Source of the DNA: Pseudobdellovibrio sp031428275
Lineage (GTDB): Bacteria; Bdellovibrionota; Bdellovibrionia; Bdellovibrionales; Bdellovibrionaceae
DNA: 64,000 nt
Assembly: GCA_031428275.1 (NCBI GenBank)
Contig: JANPPC010000001.1
Location: 62,001 to 126,000 of the forward strand
Direction of reading: 5' to 3'
Of this stretch, positions 8,556-17,283 are shown one piece after another (position 1 is the stretch's first letter; every line of letters begins with the position of its first letter). The notes beneath the pieces are model-generated. The model did not search any database and was not told the origin of the DNA. It was given only the letters and a program-made list of their open reading frames with translations. Both the position numbers and the translations under genes were made by a program.

Positions 8556-9587
8556 TTATTGAGCTACCGAAGGTAAGTCTTCAATCAATTGTGTAAAGCC
8601 CTTTTGATGCCAGTATGGATAAGGCACGATCGGTTGACTGGCTTCATCTAATCTTGTGACCTCTTCGTCAGATAACTTCCAGCCGATGGCTCCTAAATTT
8701 TGTTTTAATTGTTCTTCATTGCGTGCACCCACGATAATGTTTGAAACCGTTGGTTTACGTAAAATCCAGTTCAGTGCAACTTGCGAAATTGTTTTTTCGC
8801 GCTCTTTAGCAATTTGTTCTAAAGAAGCTATAACTGTATAAAGGTTTTCGTCATTGTATTGCACAAATTTAATTTGCCCTAGGCGGCTATCTTTTGGTGC
8901 TGGTTGGTTACGACGAATTTTACCACTTAAAGCTCCACCTGCTAAAGGACTCCACACGATTGAACCAATTCCTTGATCAATCCCCAGTGGTAAAAGTTCC
9001 CATTCGACATCGCGGCCCACTAACGAGTAATAAATTTGGTGAGCGACGTATTTGCTAAGCCCCAATTTTTCTGAAGCCGATAATGACTTCATTAGATGCC
9101 ACGCTGAAAAATTTGAACAAGCTATGTACCGAATTTTTCCGTCTTTTATTAACGTGTCTAATGTCATAAGTGTTTCTTCGACGGGCGTATACATATCCAT
9201 ACCGTGCATATGATAAACGTCAATATAGTCAGTCTTTAATCGGCGCAGGCTGGCTTCGCATTGCTCAATAATATGTTTGCGTGACGAGCCAAAGTCATTG
9301 GCGCCCTTACCTGTTGGAAAAGTTGATTTAGTGGATAAAAGCATTTCATTTCTTTTACCTTGAATGACCTGGCCTAATATTTCTTCGGCCGCACCTTGGG
9401 AATATCCATTAGCCGTATCGAAAAAATTAATTCCTGAATCCATGCAAACATCGATCAGTCGCTTAGCTTCGTTAACATCGGTTGAACCCCAGGCTTTAAA
9501 AAATTCTCCCCCGCCTCCAAACGTTGCTGTTCCAAAACTGAGTACCGGAACGTTTAAGCCTGATTTACCTAGTCTTCTATATTCCAT
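8556..9587 (-). CDS. Aldo/keto reductase
   Basis: Cytosolic NADPH-dependent AKR of the YghZ/IolS-like class, which reduces aldehydes and ketones; the substrate cannot be read from sequence. 343 residues. Family marks: SFGTATFGG, the catalytic Asp/Tyr region NFFDTANGYSQG, LLSTKS with the active-site Lys, DYIDVYHMHG with the active-site His, RYIACSNFS, and the cofactor segment SNIIVGARN near residue 290. ATG 9587 follows TTAGGAG and starts 2 nt after the stop of the MFS gene; a TTG two codons earlier is less likely. It is co-transcribed with the transporter, suggesting a detoxify-and-export pair. Confidence 0.9.
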   Translation of the reverse strand: MEYRRLGKSGLNVPVLSFGTATFGGGGEFFKAWGSTDVNEAKRLIDVCMDSGINFFDTANGYSQGAAEEILGQVIQGKRNEMLLSTKSTFPTGKGANDFGSSRKHIIEQCEASLRRLKTDYIDVYHMHGMDMYTPVEETLMTLDTLIKDGKIRYIACSNFSAWHLMKSLSASEKLGLSKYVAHQIYYSLVGRDVEWELLPLGIDQGIGSIVWSPLAGGALSGKIRRNQPAPKDSRLGQIKFVQYNDENLYTVIASLEQIAKEREKTISQVALNWILRKPTVSNIIVGARNEEQLKQNLGAIGWKLSDEEVTRLDEASQPIVPYPYWHQKGFTQLIEDLPSVAQ

Positions 9588-9589
9588 TT

Positions 9590-10786
9590 TCAATCTCCTA
9601 AAGCGTTTTTAGATTCTGTTATAAAATAAGTAAATGCAATAACGGGCAAGGCCAGACCGGCCCACGAAGTTAGTTCCCACCCGCCGTTCGCGTAAGCCCA
9701 GGCGCCCAGGGCAGAACCTATAGCGCCGCCAATAAAAATTGTCGCTATATACATGCCGTTCAGGCGTCCGCGCAATTCTGCGGGTAAAGAAAAAATCGCG
9801 CGCTGACCCAGTACTAAATTTGCTGTGACTCCGGCATCAAGCATAATAGCGGCAATGGCAAGTGCGATCAGTGCGCTCGTCGAGCCTGTCGGAAAAAAGT
9901 GACTAAGCAAAAATGAAATGGCACAAGCACCTATCGCAAGTGCGGTTGCAATTTTTGTTAATCCACGGTCGGCTAACTTGCCAGCGTAAGGTGCTACTAT
10001 TGCGCCTGCAACACCGACTAGTGCGAAGATCGCGATCGAAGTTTGTGAAAATTTAAAATCGGGTCCCGCAAGCAAAAGAGGGCTGGCCGTCCAGAACAAA
10101 CAAAAGGCTGCGAACAGGCACGATTGGTAAATCGCGCGGCGGCGTAATAATTCAGTACTCACAAAGAGTCGGCCCATCGATGCCAACAGTTGAGTGTAAT
10201 GTAAATTTAAATTATGCGGTTTACGTTCGGGAAGAAAATAGAAAAGCACAAAACCCAGTACCACCATTAGAAATGCAGACAGAACAAAAACAGCATGCCA
10301 CGAAAATAGATCAGTCAGTAAACTTGCGATGGGGCGCGAAAGCATAATACCTAACATTAAACCGCTCATTAAGCTTCCGACGACTTGTCCTCGCTTTTCG
10401 GGCGCAGAGAAATGAGCTGCATATGGTACGATAATTTGTACGGTTGATGCACCGACGCCGGTTGCAAAGGCTGCAATAAAATACGGAATCAGTTGCGTCA
10501 CAAAAGCTAAACCTAATAAACCGATAACAGTCACAAAGACCATTGTAAGTACTAGTCTGCGATTTTCTAAAATATCACCCAGCGGAACAACTAATAATAC
10601 GCCTAATCCGTAACCTGCTTGAGTTAAAGTGACGACTAAACCGGCGGCGCTGGGATCTAACCCAATTGCCTTACTAATCATGGAAATTAAAGGCTGAGCA
10701 TAGTAAAGGTTAGCCGCGATGATTCCGACTGCCGTTGCTAATAAAAAAATAAGACTTTTAGACGGATTCTGAGACGCAGTGTTCAT
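9590..10786 (-). CDS. MFS transporter (DHA1-type efflux)
   Basis: 398-residue, 12-helix major facilitator protein of the inner membrane. It has the YYAQPL and TQAGYGLG segments of DHA1/YnfM-like exporters, the loop 2-3 motif with GDILENRR, and the loop 8-9 GKLADRG. It likely exports a drug or small metabolite by proton antiport; the substrate is unknown. It is first gene of an operon with the aldo/keto reductase and has a recognisable promoter. Siderophore export is possible by proximity to the aerobactin operon, but the two are on opposite strands and separately transcribed. Confidence 0.88.
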   Translation of the reverse strand: MNTASQNPSKSLIFLLATAVGIIAANLYYAQPLISMISKAIGLDPSAAGLVVTLTQAGYGLGVLLVVPLGDILENRRLVLTMVFVTVIGLLGLAFVTQLIPYFIAAFATGVGASTVQIIVPYAAHFSAPEKRGQVVGSLMSGLMLGIMLSRPIASLLTDLFSWHAVFVLSAFLMVVLGFVLFYFLPERKPHNLNLHYTQLLASMGRLFVSTELLRRRAIYQSCLFAAFCLFWTASPLLLAGPDFKFSQTSIAIFALVGVAGAIVAPYAGKLADRGLTKIATALAIGACAISFLLSHFFPTGSTSALIALAIAAIMLDAGVTANLVLGQRAIFSLPAELRGRLNGMYIATIFIGGAIGSALGAWAYANGGWELTSWAGLALPVIAFTYFITESKNALGD

Positions 10787-10814
10787 AAATACTCTCTAGC
10801 GTTTGCAATTCAGA

Positions 10815-10843
10815 AATATAGAACGACCTGGGTGCGTGAACAA
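10815..10843 (-). promoter_or_regulatory. Promoter of the MFS-AKR operon
   Basis: On the minus strand TTGTTC (10838-10843), a 17-base spacer and TATATT (10815-10820) give a sigma-70-like promoter about 29 nt before the MFS start codon. Confidence 0.55.
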
Positions 10844-10875
10844 GCAAAGTCTATTGGCCACGTTATTCTTGGTCA

Positions 10876-12012
10876 TTAGAATGCCGCTCGTAGCCCGAGC
10901 GACGCGAACCAATCGCTATCAAAATTGGCGCTACCGCCTGCTTTTTTAAACAGTCCTTCGCCTATGTACAAACGTCGATCAAACGAATTAGCAATTTGAA
11001 ATTCGGCACCGATAAAACCCAGCACAGGAGTACGAACGCCCACGCCTATTTTTTTTTCTTCAACAGTTAAACGATCTTTATCATTAATACGATCTTTCAA
11101 AATAAAACTTTGCTGCGACCAACTAGCGTTTGCAAAATATTGAATGTCATCGACACTTCCGTAATTTACCTCGCTAGAAACAGTTGGACCAAAGATAGAA
11201 AGCCCATAAGACCACGGGTTTACCGGCGTCCATTGCATAGATAGTATCGGAAATCCGAATAAACCGGTGAAGGTCGGTGTTTTGTAAAAGTAAACTGCGC
11301 CGGGGATAGGAATATAGTTACCCAAGGGTGAATTATTTGCGACGAATACCGTAAAAATCCAGAAGCCACTTTCAGACGGGGCTTGCGAATAATAAATATT
11401 TCCGCCGAAGCTTCCATCCTTAGAATTTTTAAAAACTTCATCACCAGTAAATCCGACAGAGGCTCGAATCCCCCAACTGCTTTTATCAGTATTCATTTTA
11501 AAATACTGAGTTCCGATTTCAGCTCTGTAAAGTTCACTAGGAAGCAGAACACCCGATTCAAGTCTAACATTGTCGCCGATGTGCATTTGGCCGGCCGCTA
11601 GCGAAACCCCTAGTAATCCATCGGCTACTTTTGTTATTGGAGTCGAAATATTTAACTTTTGTTGGTTCATAAATGCTGCACTTTTTTGAAATCGACCTTC
11701 GTAGCCGATCATGCGAATGGTAGGTCCCATTGCTCCCATACCGCCGCCGGCCCCGAGCGATCCACCGCCGCGACGTAACGCTTGCCGGTTAACCTGAACC
11801 CAGCGTTCAATTTCTTGTTTGCAATCAACTGATAATTTATCTTCATTAGATTTTAAACACATAAAAACATCTTTTGATTCTTTGCTGCTTGGGCAATGTG
11901 TTTCGACGTATGATCTGCAAAGACCATTTTGAAAACTAATAGCGGCGGGTTTTTCTTGCGCTAAGGTCAATGAACAATAAAGCAAAAAAGATATATTCAG
12001 GCGAATTTTCAT
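10876..12012 (-). CDS. Outer-membrane protein with Cys-rich N-terminal segment
   Basis: 378 residues, unrecognised family. A signal peptide (cleavage near TLAQ) is followed by about 60 residues with four spaced cysteines (GLCRSYVETHC, VFMCLK, VDCKQ), recalling a cysteine-rich GLG1-type repeat. A Gly-rich linker (GGGSLGAGGGMGAMG) comes next. The remaining 270 residues alternate aromatic and polar positions like a beta-barrel and end in phenylalanine (LGLRAAF), as outer-membrane barrels do. GAGGAAAG precedes ATG 12012. The Cys segment would lie in the periplasm. Confidence 0.75.
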   Translation of the reverse strand: MKIRLNISFLLYCSLTLAQEKPAAISFQNGLCRSYVETHCPSSKESKDVFMCLKSNEDKLSVDCKQEIERWVQVNRQALRRGGGSLGAGGGMGAMGPTIRMIGYEGRFQKSAAFMNQQKLNISTPITKVADGLLGVSLAAGQMHIGDNVRLESGVLLPSELYRAEIGTQYFKMNTDKSSWGIRASVGFTGDEVFKNSKDGSFGGNIYYSQAPSESGFWIFTVFVANNSPLGNYIPIPGAVYFYKTPTFTGLFGFPILSMQWTPVNPWSYGLSIFGPTVSSEVNYGSVDDIQYFANASWSQQSFILKDRINDKDRLTVEEKKIGVGVRTPVLGFIGAEFQIANSFDRRLYIGEGLFKKAGGSANFDSDWFASLGLRAAF

Positions 12013-12054
12013 AAACTTTCCTCGTAAATAAAAAGTTTAAACGGTCTAAGCTAT

Positions 12055-12077
12055 CACGCCAAGGAACTGCTGGCGTG
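12055..12077. repeat. Inverted repeat between genes
   Basis: CACGCCA and TGGCGTG form a 7-bp stem with a 9-nt loop, just after the UDG gene stop and before the gene starting at 12012. It has no T-run, so it may be a weak terminator or a processing hairpin. Confidence 0.4.
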
Positions 12078-12086
12078 CGTTGAGAT

Positions 12087-13460
12087 CTAGTTATGCTTAG
12101 TTGCCGCAATTGCACTTGCTATATCTGCGGCTAATTCTTGCTGTCGAGATAATTGCTCGTCGACTGAAGATGCTCGCAATATTGCGGCCGGGTGCCAAGA
12201 TACAAAAATTGTGTTCGCTAAACGACTTTCGCGATTAGGCTTTCCGCGCTCGTCTTTTATTTTCAATAGGCGTCCGTAAACAGCGGTCGCGGCCGTCGTA
12301 CCTAAAGCTAAAATAACTCTCGGTTTGACTCGCGCAATTTCGGCTTCGAGCCAAGGTTTGCAGGCCTGCATTTCGGTGCCCGAGGCTTTCTGATGAAGGC
12401 GTACTTTCTCGGCGCGGATGAATTTAAAATGTTTAACAGTATTAGTAATGTAAACCGAATCGCGATTGACACCAGCTTTTTCTAAGGCCTCGGTTAGAAC
12501 TTTTCCTGCGGGCCCAACAAAAATTTTTCCAGTTAAGTCTTCTTCGTCTCCGGGCTGTTCGCCGACGATCATTAAGTCGGCGTCAAGATTGCCTTCGCCA
12601 AAAACAGTTTGCGTAGCATGTGCAGCTAGAGGGCAGGCTTTGCAAGCTAGGGCGGCCGTCTTTAATTCGGGCCAAGATAAATGATCGGGTACCTGCGCTT
12701 CAAATTTTGGAGCATTCGCCATATTTTGCAATCGCATTGGGGTATCGCGAATGAGGTCGCGAATGATTTCTGCTTCGGGCAAGCTAGACCAATATTTCGG
12801 CGACATCTCGGACTTCATCATCTTTATTTTCAAACGAGCCGGGTTGAAGATTGATTTGTAGTAAGTTTTCCAAATTTCATCAAATGCATCTTGGTGTTCG
12901 AACTCGTGTTGTGGAATACCTTCGGCAAAAGTTAATTCTTTTAGATCCCAATGGGCCGAAGCATCAGGCGTAAAAATTGACCAAGGCTTGTCACCGAATC
13001 GGCGCATAAAAAAAGGCGTACCTAGTGGAACAATCAGATGCTCAGCCTTGTGCCAGGCCACGTAAGTTTCAATCTGATCAACTTCGATTTTTTTAAAACG
13101 AACGAATGCATGCATTTTATGAATATCTTTACGAACTGATTTAGCTAAATTTAGTGCGCGATGAATATCTTTATCGACCGAAACTTTCATTAAGTTCGGA
13201 TTCTCGTGATTTAATCGGTATATAATCCTGTATAGTAAAGACCATCGGTCGTTGTCGCGAGCGCAGGCAACAAATTTAGCCATTTCAAAAAACTCGGGCG
13301 GAACTTTAGGATAACTTAAAGGTCTTAAATTGGTTTCTGCTGGTGAAAGAAAGCTAGGATTACTTTCCCAGTAGGTATCTTCCGGAGCAACACCCTTTAT
13401 CAAAAGTGCTCGCGCTTCAGAGCGCCAGGCCTCAAAGCTTATAAGCACTTCACTTTGCAT
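12087..13460 (-). CDS. DUF4130-UdgX fusion, uracil-DNA glycosylase family
   Basis: 457-residue two-domain DNA-metabolism protein. Residues about 80-245 are a DUF4130 domain (HKMHAFVRFKK, EFEHQDAFDEIWKTYYKSI). Residues about 265-455 are a UDG-superfamily domain with the Fe-S-type cysteines (LACKACPLAAHA), GEQPGDEEDLTGKIFVGPAG, TNTVKHFKF and HPAA. The insert VRLHQK corresponds to the UdgX loop whose His forms a covalent bond with uracil in DNA, so UdgX-type activity is likely (inference from family knowledge). The ATG follows directly on the TAG of the radical SAM gene. The two families are known neighbours in many bacteria. Confidence 0.88.
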   Translation of the reverse strand: MQSEVLISFEAWRSEARALLIKGVAPEDTYWESNPSFLSPAETNLRPLSYPKVPPEFFEMAKFVACARDNDRWSLLYRIIYRLNHENPNLMKVSVDKDIHRALNLAKSVRKDIHKMHAFVRFKKIEVDQIETYVAWHKAEHLIVPLGTPFFMRRFGDKPWSIFTPDASAHWDLKELTFAEGIPQHEFEHQDAFDEIWKTYYKSIFNPARLKIKMMKSEMSPKYWSSLPEAEIIRDLIRDTPMRLQNMANAPKFEAQVPDHLSWPELKTAALACKACPLAAHATQTVFGEGNLDADLMIVGEQPGDEEDLTGKIFVGPAGKVLTEALEKAGVNRDSVYITNTVKHFKFIRAEKVRLHQKASGTEMQACKPWLEAEIARVKPRVILALGTTAATAVYGRLLKIKDERGKPNRESRLANTIFVSWHPAAILRASSVDEQLSRQQELAADIASAIAATKHN

Positions 13461-14735
13461 CTAAAGTTCTCCGATTTTTGCGGTGATGACTGTATCGAAA
13501 AGTGAAAGTTGCGTCGCGGGCGGAGCCAGCTGGTCGCGCAGTCGATCTGAATCAATTAGAAATGCGTCGGGGTTGTGATCAGAAGTGGTTACGAAATATT
13601 TTGTGCGCTTTAGCGGAACTCGCAGTTTGCCTAAATCAGCTAGTGAGATTTTTCGAAAGGGTCGCATTTGAATTATACGCTCAACATTTCTAACGCCTAA
13701 GCCAGGCACACGTAATAAATCTTCACGAGTCGCCAAATTTACATCGACCGGAAAAAAGCTGCGGTGACGCAAGGCCCACGAAGTTTTAGGGTCCATATCT
13801 AAAGCTAAATCAGGCGTGTCTTTGTTGACGAGTTCACCTGCGGTAAAGTTATAAAATCTTAGTAACCAATCGGCTTGATACAGGCGATTTTCGCGAATTA
13901 ACTGTGGCTGTTCCCGCGGAAGCAAGACATCAGAATTCGGAATGGGGCTATAAGCCGAATAGTAAACCCTGCGTAAAGAAAATTTTTTATACAATTCTTG
14001 TGATGAATTTAAAATTAATTGATCTGTGCTTCCGGTAGCACCAACAATCATTTGTGTCGTTTGGCCAGCCGGCGCAAACTTCGGAGCCAACTTAGGCGAT
14101 TTTTTTTGATCTTCTTTAGTTTCAATCACTTTGTCTGCAATTTGGCTCATTGAAGTTGTCGCCGAAGAAATTGTTTTTGCCGGAGCTAGTAAATCTAAAT
14201 CAGCTTGAACCGGCATTTCTATATTAGCGCTAATTCGATCAGCCCATAGGCCGGCTTCGTTAATTAATTCTTGTGACGAACCCGCCACGACTTTCAAATG
14301 AATGTAACCTTGAAATTTGTGTTCTGATCGCAAAATTTTGGCGACACGAATCAATTGCTCCATCGTTGCGTCAGAACTTTCAACGATACCTGAACTTAAA
14401 AATAAACCTTCAATATAATTACGGCGATAAAACTCAAGCGTAAGCGATACAACTTCTTCTGGTGTAAAGCGCGCCCGTTTCACGTCGCTTGATACGCGGT
14501 TCACACAGTACTTACAGTCAAAAATGCAATAATTCGTCATCAGAATTTTAAGTAAACTGATGCAGCGACCGTCGGGCGCGTAACTATGACAGATACCCAT
14601 GCCTTCGACGTTGCCCATTCCGCCTTCTTCGCGTTTTCGTTTTGATCCGCTACTCGAACACGATGCATCGTATTTAGCAGCATCTGCTAGTATTGAAAGT
14701 TTCTGTTTAAGTAAACCAGGTTCGGGTAGTGCCAT
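13461..14735 (-). CDS. Putative DNA modification/repair radical SAM protein
   Basis: 424 residues. The CxxxCxxC cluster motif (C70, C74, C77; CIFDCKYC) binds the [4Fe-4S] cluster that cleaves S-adenosylmethionine. GICHSYAPDGRC precedes it. A helix-hairpin-helix-like DNA-binding segment lies near the C-terminus (REDLLRVPGLGVRNVERI). This matches the radical SAM family routinely paired with DUF4130/UDG proteins and thought to act on DNA; the reaction is not established. A Lys/Thr-rich stretch (about 195-225) looks like an insertion. The start codon is preceded by two tandem 11-bp repeats instead of a clear Shine-Dalgarno. Confidence 0.87.
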   Translation of the reverse strand: MALPEPGLLKQKLSILADAAKYDASCSSSGSKRKREEGGMGNVEGMGICHSYAPDGRCISLLKILMTNYCIFDCKYCVNRVSSDVKRARFTPEEVVSLTLEFYRRNYIEGLFLSSGIVESSDATMEQLIRVAKILRSEHKFQGYIHLKVVAGSSQELINEAGLWADRISANIEMPVQADLDLLAPAKTISSATTSMSQIADKVIETKEDQKKSPKLAPKFAPAGQTTQMIVGATGSTDQLILNSSQELYKKFSLRRVYYSAYSPIPNSDVLLPREQPQLIRENRLYQADWLLRFYNFTAGELVNKDTPDLALDMDPKTSWALRHRSFFPVDVNLATREDLLRVPGLGVRNVERIIQMRPFRKISLADLGKLRVPLKRTKYFVTTSDHNPDAFLIDSDRLRDQLAPPATQLSLFDTVITAKIGEL

Positions 14736-14757
14736 TACTTACATATTACTTACATAT
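14736..14757 (-). repeat. Tandem 11-bp repeat abutting a start codon
   Basis: On the minus strand ATATGTAAGTA occurs twice in perfect tandem, ending directly at the ATG of the radical SAM gene. It replaces the usual ribosome-binding region. Confidence 0.7.
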
Positions 14758-14884
14758 TGCGAGGAATGCAACGACTGGTTGATTCGCGCCTTCATTTTAG
14801 CGCTCGCCGCTTGAAGTACGCCACTCCAGTTAAAAGTCATTGCCGATTGATGACAGGGTTTCTTTTTTAAGTTACTAAACTAAA

Positions 14885-15529
14885 ATGAGTAAAAAAGAGA
14901 TCCTTCGGATGATGGCTGGCTTCCGCAAATTTCGTGAAAAGTACTTTGCCAATGAGCATCCTCTTTACCAACGTTTAACGACGGGTGGCGGTCAAACTCC
15001 TAAAACTTTAATTATCGGTTGTAGTGACTCGCGCGTAGACCCCGCCATTATTACGTCTGCATCTCCGGGTGAATTATTTATTGTACGAAATGTGGCTAAC
15101 TTAGTGCCGCCGTACAATGAAAAAGGCGGAGTACATGGAGTTAGTTCGGCGATTGAATTTGCCGTTATTAATTTGAATGTCGAAAATATTATTGTGTTAG
15201 GTCATCGTCAATGTGGTGGCATTCGCGCCCTGATGACAAGTCAGCAGGTTAAGCCTAATGGTTTTGTCGAGCAATGGATGAATATCGCGAAAGATGCGAA
15301 AGCACGTGTTTTAGCAAAATATCCGCACGATAGCGAAGACAGCCTTTGTCGGCATGGTGAGCTTGAATCAATTGTAACTTCTTTAAATAATCTTCGTACA
15401 TTTCCGTTCGTAGCATCAGCTATTGCAGAACGCGGTATGTCGGTCATGGGAATTTATTTTGATTTAGAATTGGGCCAGTTAATGGAATGTGACGAAGACT
15501 CGGGCCAATTTCGTAACATCGAATTCTAG
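14885..15529 (+). CDS. Beta-carbonic anhydrase
   Basis: Cytosolic zinc enzyme interconverting CO2 and bicarbonate. 214 residues, normal for the beta class. Zinc ligands are visible as C46 and D48 (CSDSRVD), H107 and C110 (GHRQCGG); R50 pairs with D48 as in the active site. FIVRNVAN and GVSSAIEFAV are family signatures. It is a single gene with its own terminator at 15562. The start ATG 14885 gives the standard N-terminus; the ribosome-binding site is weak. Confidence 0.95.
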   Translation: MSKKEILRMMAGFRKFREKYFANEHPLYQRLTTGGGQTPKTLIIGCSDSRVDPAIITSASPGELFIVRNVANLVPPYNEKGGVHGVSSAIEFAVINLNVENIIVLGHRQCGGIRALMTSQQVKPNGFVEQWMNIAKDAKARVLAKYPHDSEDSLCRHGELESIVTSLNNLRTFPFVASAIAERGMSVMGIYFDLELGQLMECDEDSGQFRNIEF

Positions 15530-15561
15530 TTACAAAAAATTGGATAAGTAGTCGAAAAAAA

Positions 15562-15592
15562 GGCCACACTGATGAGGTGTAGCCTTTTTTTT
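15562..15592. terminator. Intrinsic terminator, likely bidirectional
   Basis: The stem GGC-C-ACAC / GTGT-A-GCC (one mismatch) spans 15562-15584 and is followed by eight Ts and preceded by seven As. It serves the carbonic anhydrase gene and the convergent DoxX gene. Confidence 0.8.
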
Positions 15593-15612
15593 AAAATCAA
15601 AAAATTAATGAA

Positions 15613-16050
15613 TTAACCCTGGCCAAAAACTTTTGCATCAACTGAATATTTACCTGGGCCGGCAATCATAATCAGTAGAGCCACCGCAAAGTAGGTTAAT
15701 GGAAGCTCATAAGATCCGCCGCTTCCGTTACTCACAAATGGATCATTCATAACGAAAGCATGCATTGCTGCCGCAACGGCCATTGTAACTGCGATTCCCG
15801 AGCTTGCCACGCGAGATAATAAACCAATTACTAGAGCGAACCCTCCGCCAAACTCTGATAAGGCTGCTAAAAATTGAAAAAATCCCGGAACTGGTGAATC
15901 GGCAGGCATCCAAGCGAACGGATTTTGAATTTTACCATAGCCATGCAAGATCATCGCAATACCGACAACTAATCGCAGTACTAAAAATGCGATGGATTGA
16001 AAGTTTGATAGTGGCGATACCTGCAAAATAGTTTTCATTTTCGAGTTCAT
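15613..16050 (-). CDS. DoxX family membrane protein (first copy)
   Basis: 145 residues with four hydrophobic helices. DoxX marks: LRLVVGIAMILHGYGKI near the start, ALSEFGGGFALVIGL, and AGPGKYSVDA at the end. DoxX proteins are inner-membrane and linked in some bacteria to thiol or quinone oxidative stress; the role here is unknown. ATG 16050 follows GGAGATTTT, so the 11 extra residues of the longer frame are rejected. A second copy is at 18677. The upstream region carries strong inverted repeats. Confidence 0.85.
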   Translation of the reverse strand: MNSKMKTILQVSPLSNFQSIAFLVLRLVVGIAMILHGYGKIQNPFAWMPADSPVPGFFQFLAALSEFGGGFALVIGLLSRVASSGIAVTMAVAAAMHAFVMNDPFVSNGSGGSYELPLTYFAVALLIMIAGPGKYSVDAKVFGQG

Positions 16051-16078
16051 AAAATCTCCTTCATTGAGATGTAGTTTT

Positions 16079-16133
16079 ACCAAAGTTTAACTTTGGTCTA
16101 GTTTGAAAGTCATTTAATTATGGTTTACTAGAC
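16079..16133. promoter_or_regulatory. Palindromic operator region upstream of DoxX copy 1
   Basis: A 19-bp palindrome (16079-16097) has arms ACCAAAGT and ACTTTGGT around TTA. It abuts a second inverted repeat, GTCTAGT (16096-16102) and ACTAGAC (16127-16133). The layout suggests two binding sites for a dimeric regulator. No regulator gene is adjacent. Confidence 0.5.
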
Positions 16134-16170
16134 TTTAGGTTTGGTCGACTAACTAGCGAATATCTGGCGA

Positions 16171-17139
16171 CTATCGAACTTCAGTAGTTGGTTGAACTGT
16201 TTTCGGTCCCCTTTGTAACTGCGCAGGTTCCGTATTTTGTAGAGTCTGCATTTGTTGAAGTTGATTTTGATAATCTGATTCGGCTTGTGAAATCTGTTGA
16301 TTGAGCGGATCAATATTTGAACGAGTTTGATTTGAAAAATTTTGTAATCGCACTATTTCATTTCGTAAAGAAAAAATTTCGTCTTGTAGCGCACTTTGAT
16401 TTTCAGCTAATTCAGATCGCTGTGTTTGCAGCGCCGAGCTGATTAACGCGCCCTGATTTAATGTTTGTACCGTAAGATTAGTGCGCTGGCCCTTTAAATT
16501 TAAAACCTGTTGGTTTTGCTCGGCATACAAATTTTGTAGGTTTGTTATTCGATCTTGTTGTTCGGTTAAAGTTATAACTTCACGGGGTGCTGGCTGCGAT
16601 AATGTTTCGCGAATTTGCTGTAAGTTTTGCTCGATCTGTTGAATATTCAAATCAAGCTGTTCGCGATTCATTCTTTCAAAATTGTTTTGATCTTGCAGAG
16701 CCAAGTTCGCCGCTTGGTCTAATTCATTTTCGATTAATCGTTGTTGCTGAATGTAATCTGTTAAATTAATAATTTGCGAACTGTATGTGTTTATTTGGTT
16801 AGGGTAGGCAACGTTTAATTGTTGAACGCTCAACATCTGTTGATACTTAAGTGCGGCAATTCTTTCTTTTTGTAATTCAAGTCTATTGCGAATTGCTTGA
16901 ACTTGCTCGTCAGTTGCAGTCAGCACGGTGCTTGATTCTGCTGCGTTTGGTGTGACTACCGCTGTTTGCGCTTCTTGTGTATTAGTTGTCTGCCGCACTG
17001 GTGGTCTTGAAACGCTAGGTGCCATCTTGTTTACAATGGCGACTCCTTGCGCAGGAGCAAATTGACCGATTTGGTAAATTGTAAACATCGCTATTAAACC
17101 AAAAAATAACGTAGACAGTATCAGAATTTTTTTTGTCAT
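16171..17139 (-). CDS. Membrane-anchored, Gln-rich coiled-coil protein
   Basis: About 322 residues from ATG 17139. One N-terminal transmembrane segment (ILILSTLFFGLIAMFTIYQI) is followed by a Thr/Val/Ala-rich linker and about 220 residues of heptad-patterned, Gln/Asn/Leu-rich coiled coil. The C-terminus is Pro/Thr-rich. It probably projects into the periplasm as a structural or scaffold protein. No family recognised. A longer frame starting at 17205 adds 22 residues before the membrane anchor and lacks a ribosome-binding site. Confidence 0.7.
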   Translation of the reverse strand: MTKKILILSTLFFGLIAMFTIYQIGQFAPAQGVAIVNKMAPSVSRPPVRQTTNTQEAQTAVVTPNAAESSTVLTATDEQVQAIRNRLELQKERIAALKYQQMLSVQQLNVAYPNQINTYSSQIINLTDYIQQQRLIENELDQAANLALQDQNNFERMNREQLDLNIQQIEQNLQQIRETLSQPAPREVITLTEQQDRITNLQNLYAEQNQQVLNLKGQRTNLTVQTLNQGALISSALQTQRSELAENQSALQDEIFSLRNEIVRLQNFSNQTRSNIDPLNQQISQAESDYQNQLQQMQTLQNTEPAQLQRGPKTVQPTTEVR

Positions 17140-17283
17140 ATAACTCACTAAGCAAGCTACATTCCAAAATGACAAAAAACGCAGAGCATCTGTTAAGCAG
17201 TTCATCTAAACCGCTGGGCAAAAAATCCTTAAACCTAACCTGACCTGTACAAATTGCCCCACAGCCTCTATGTTAATGAACCT

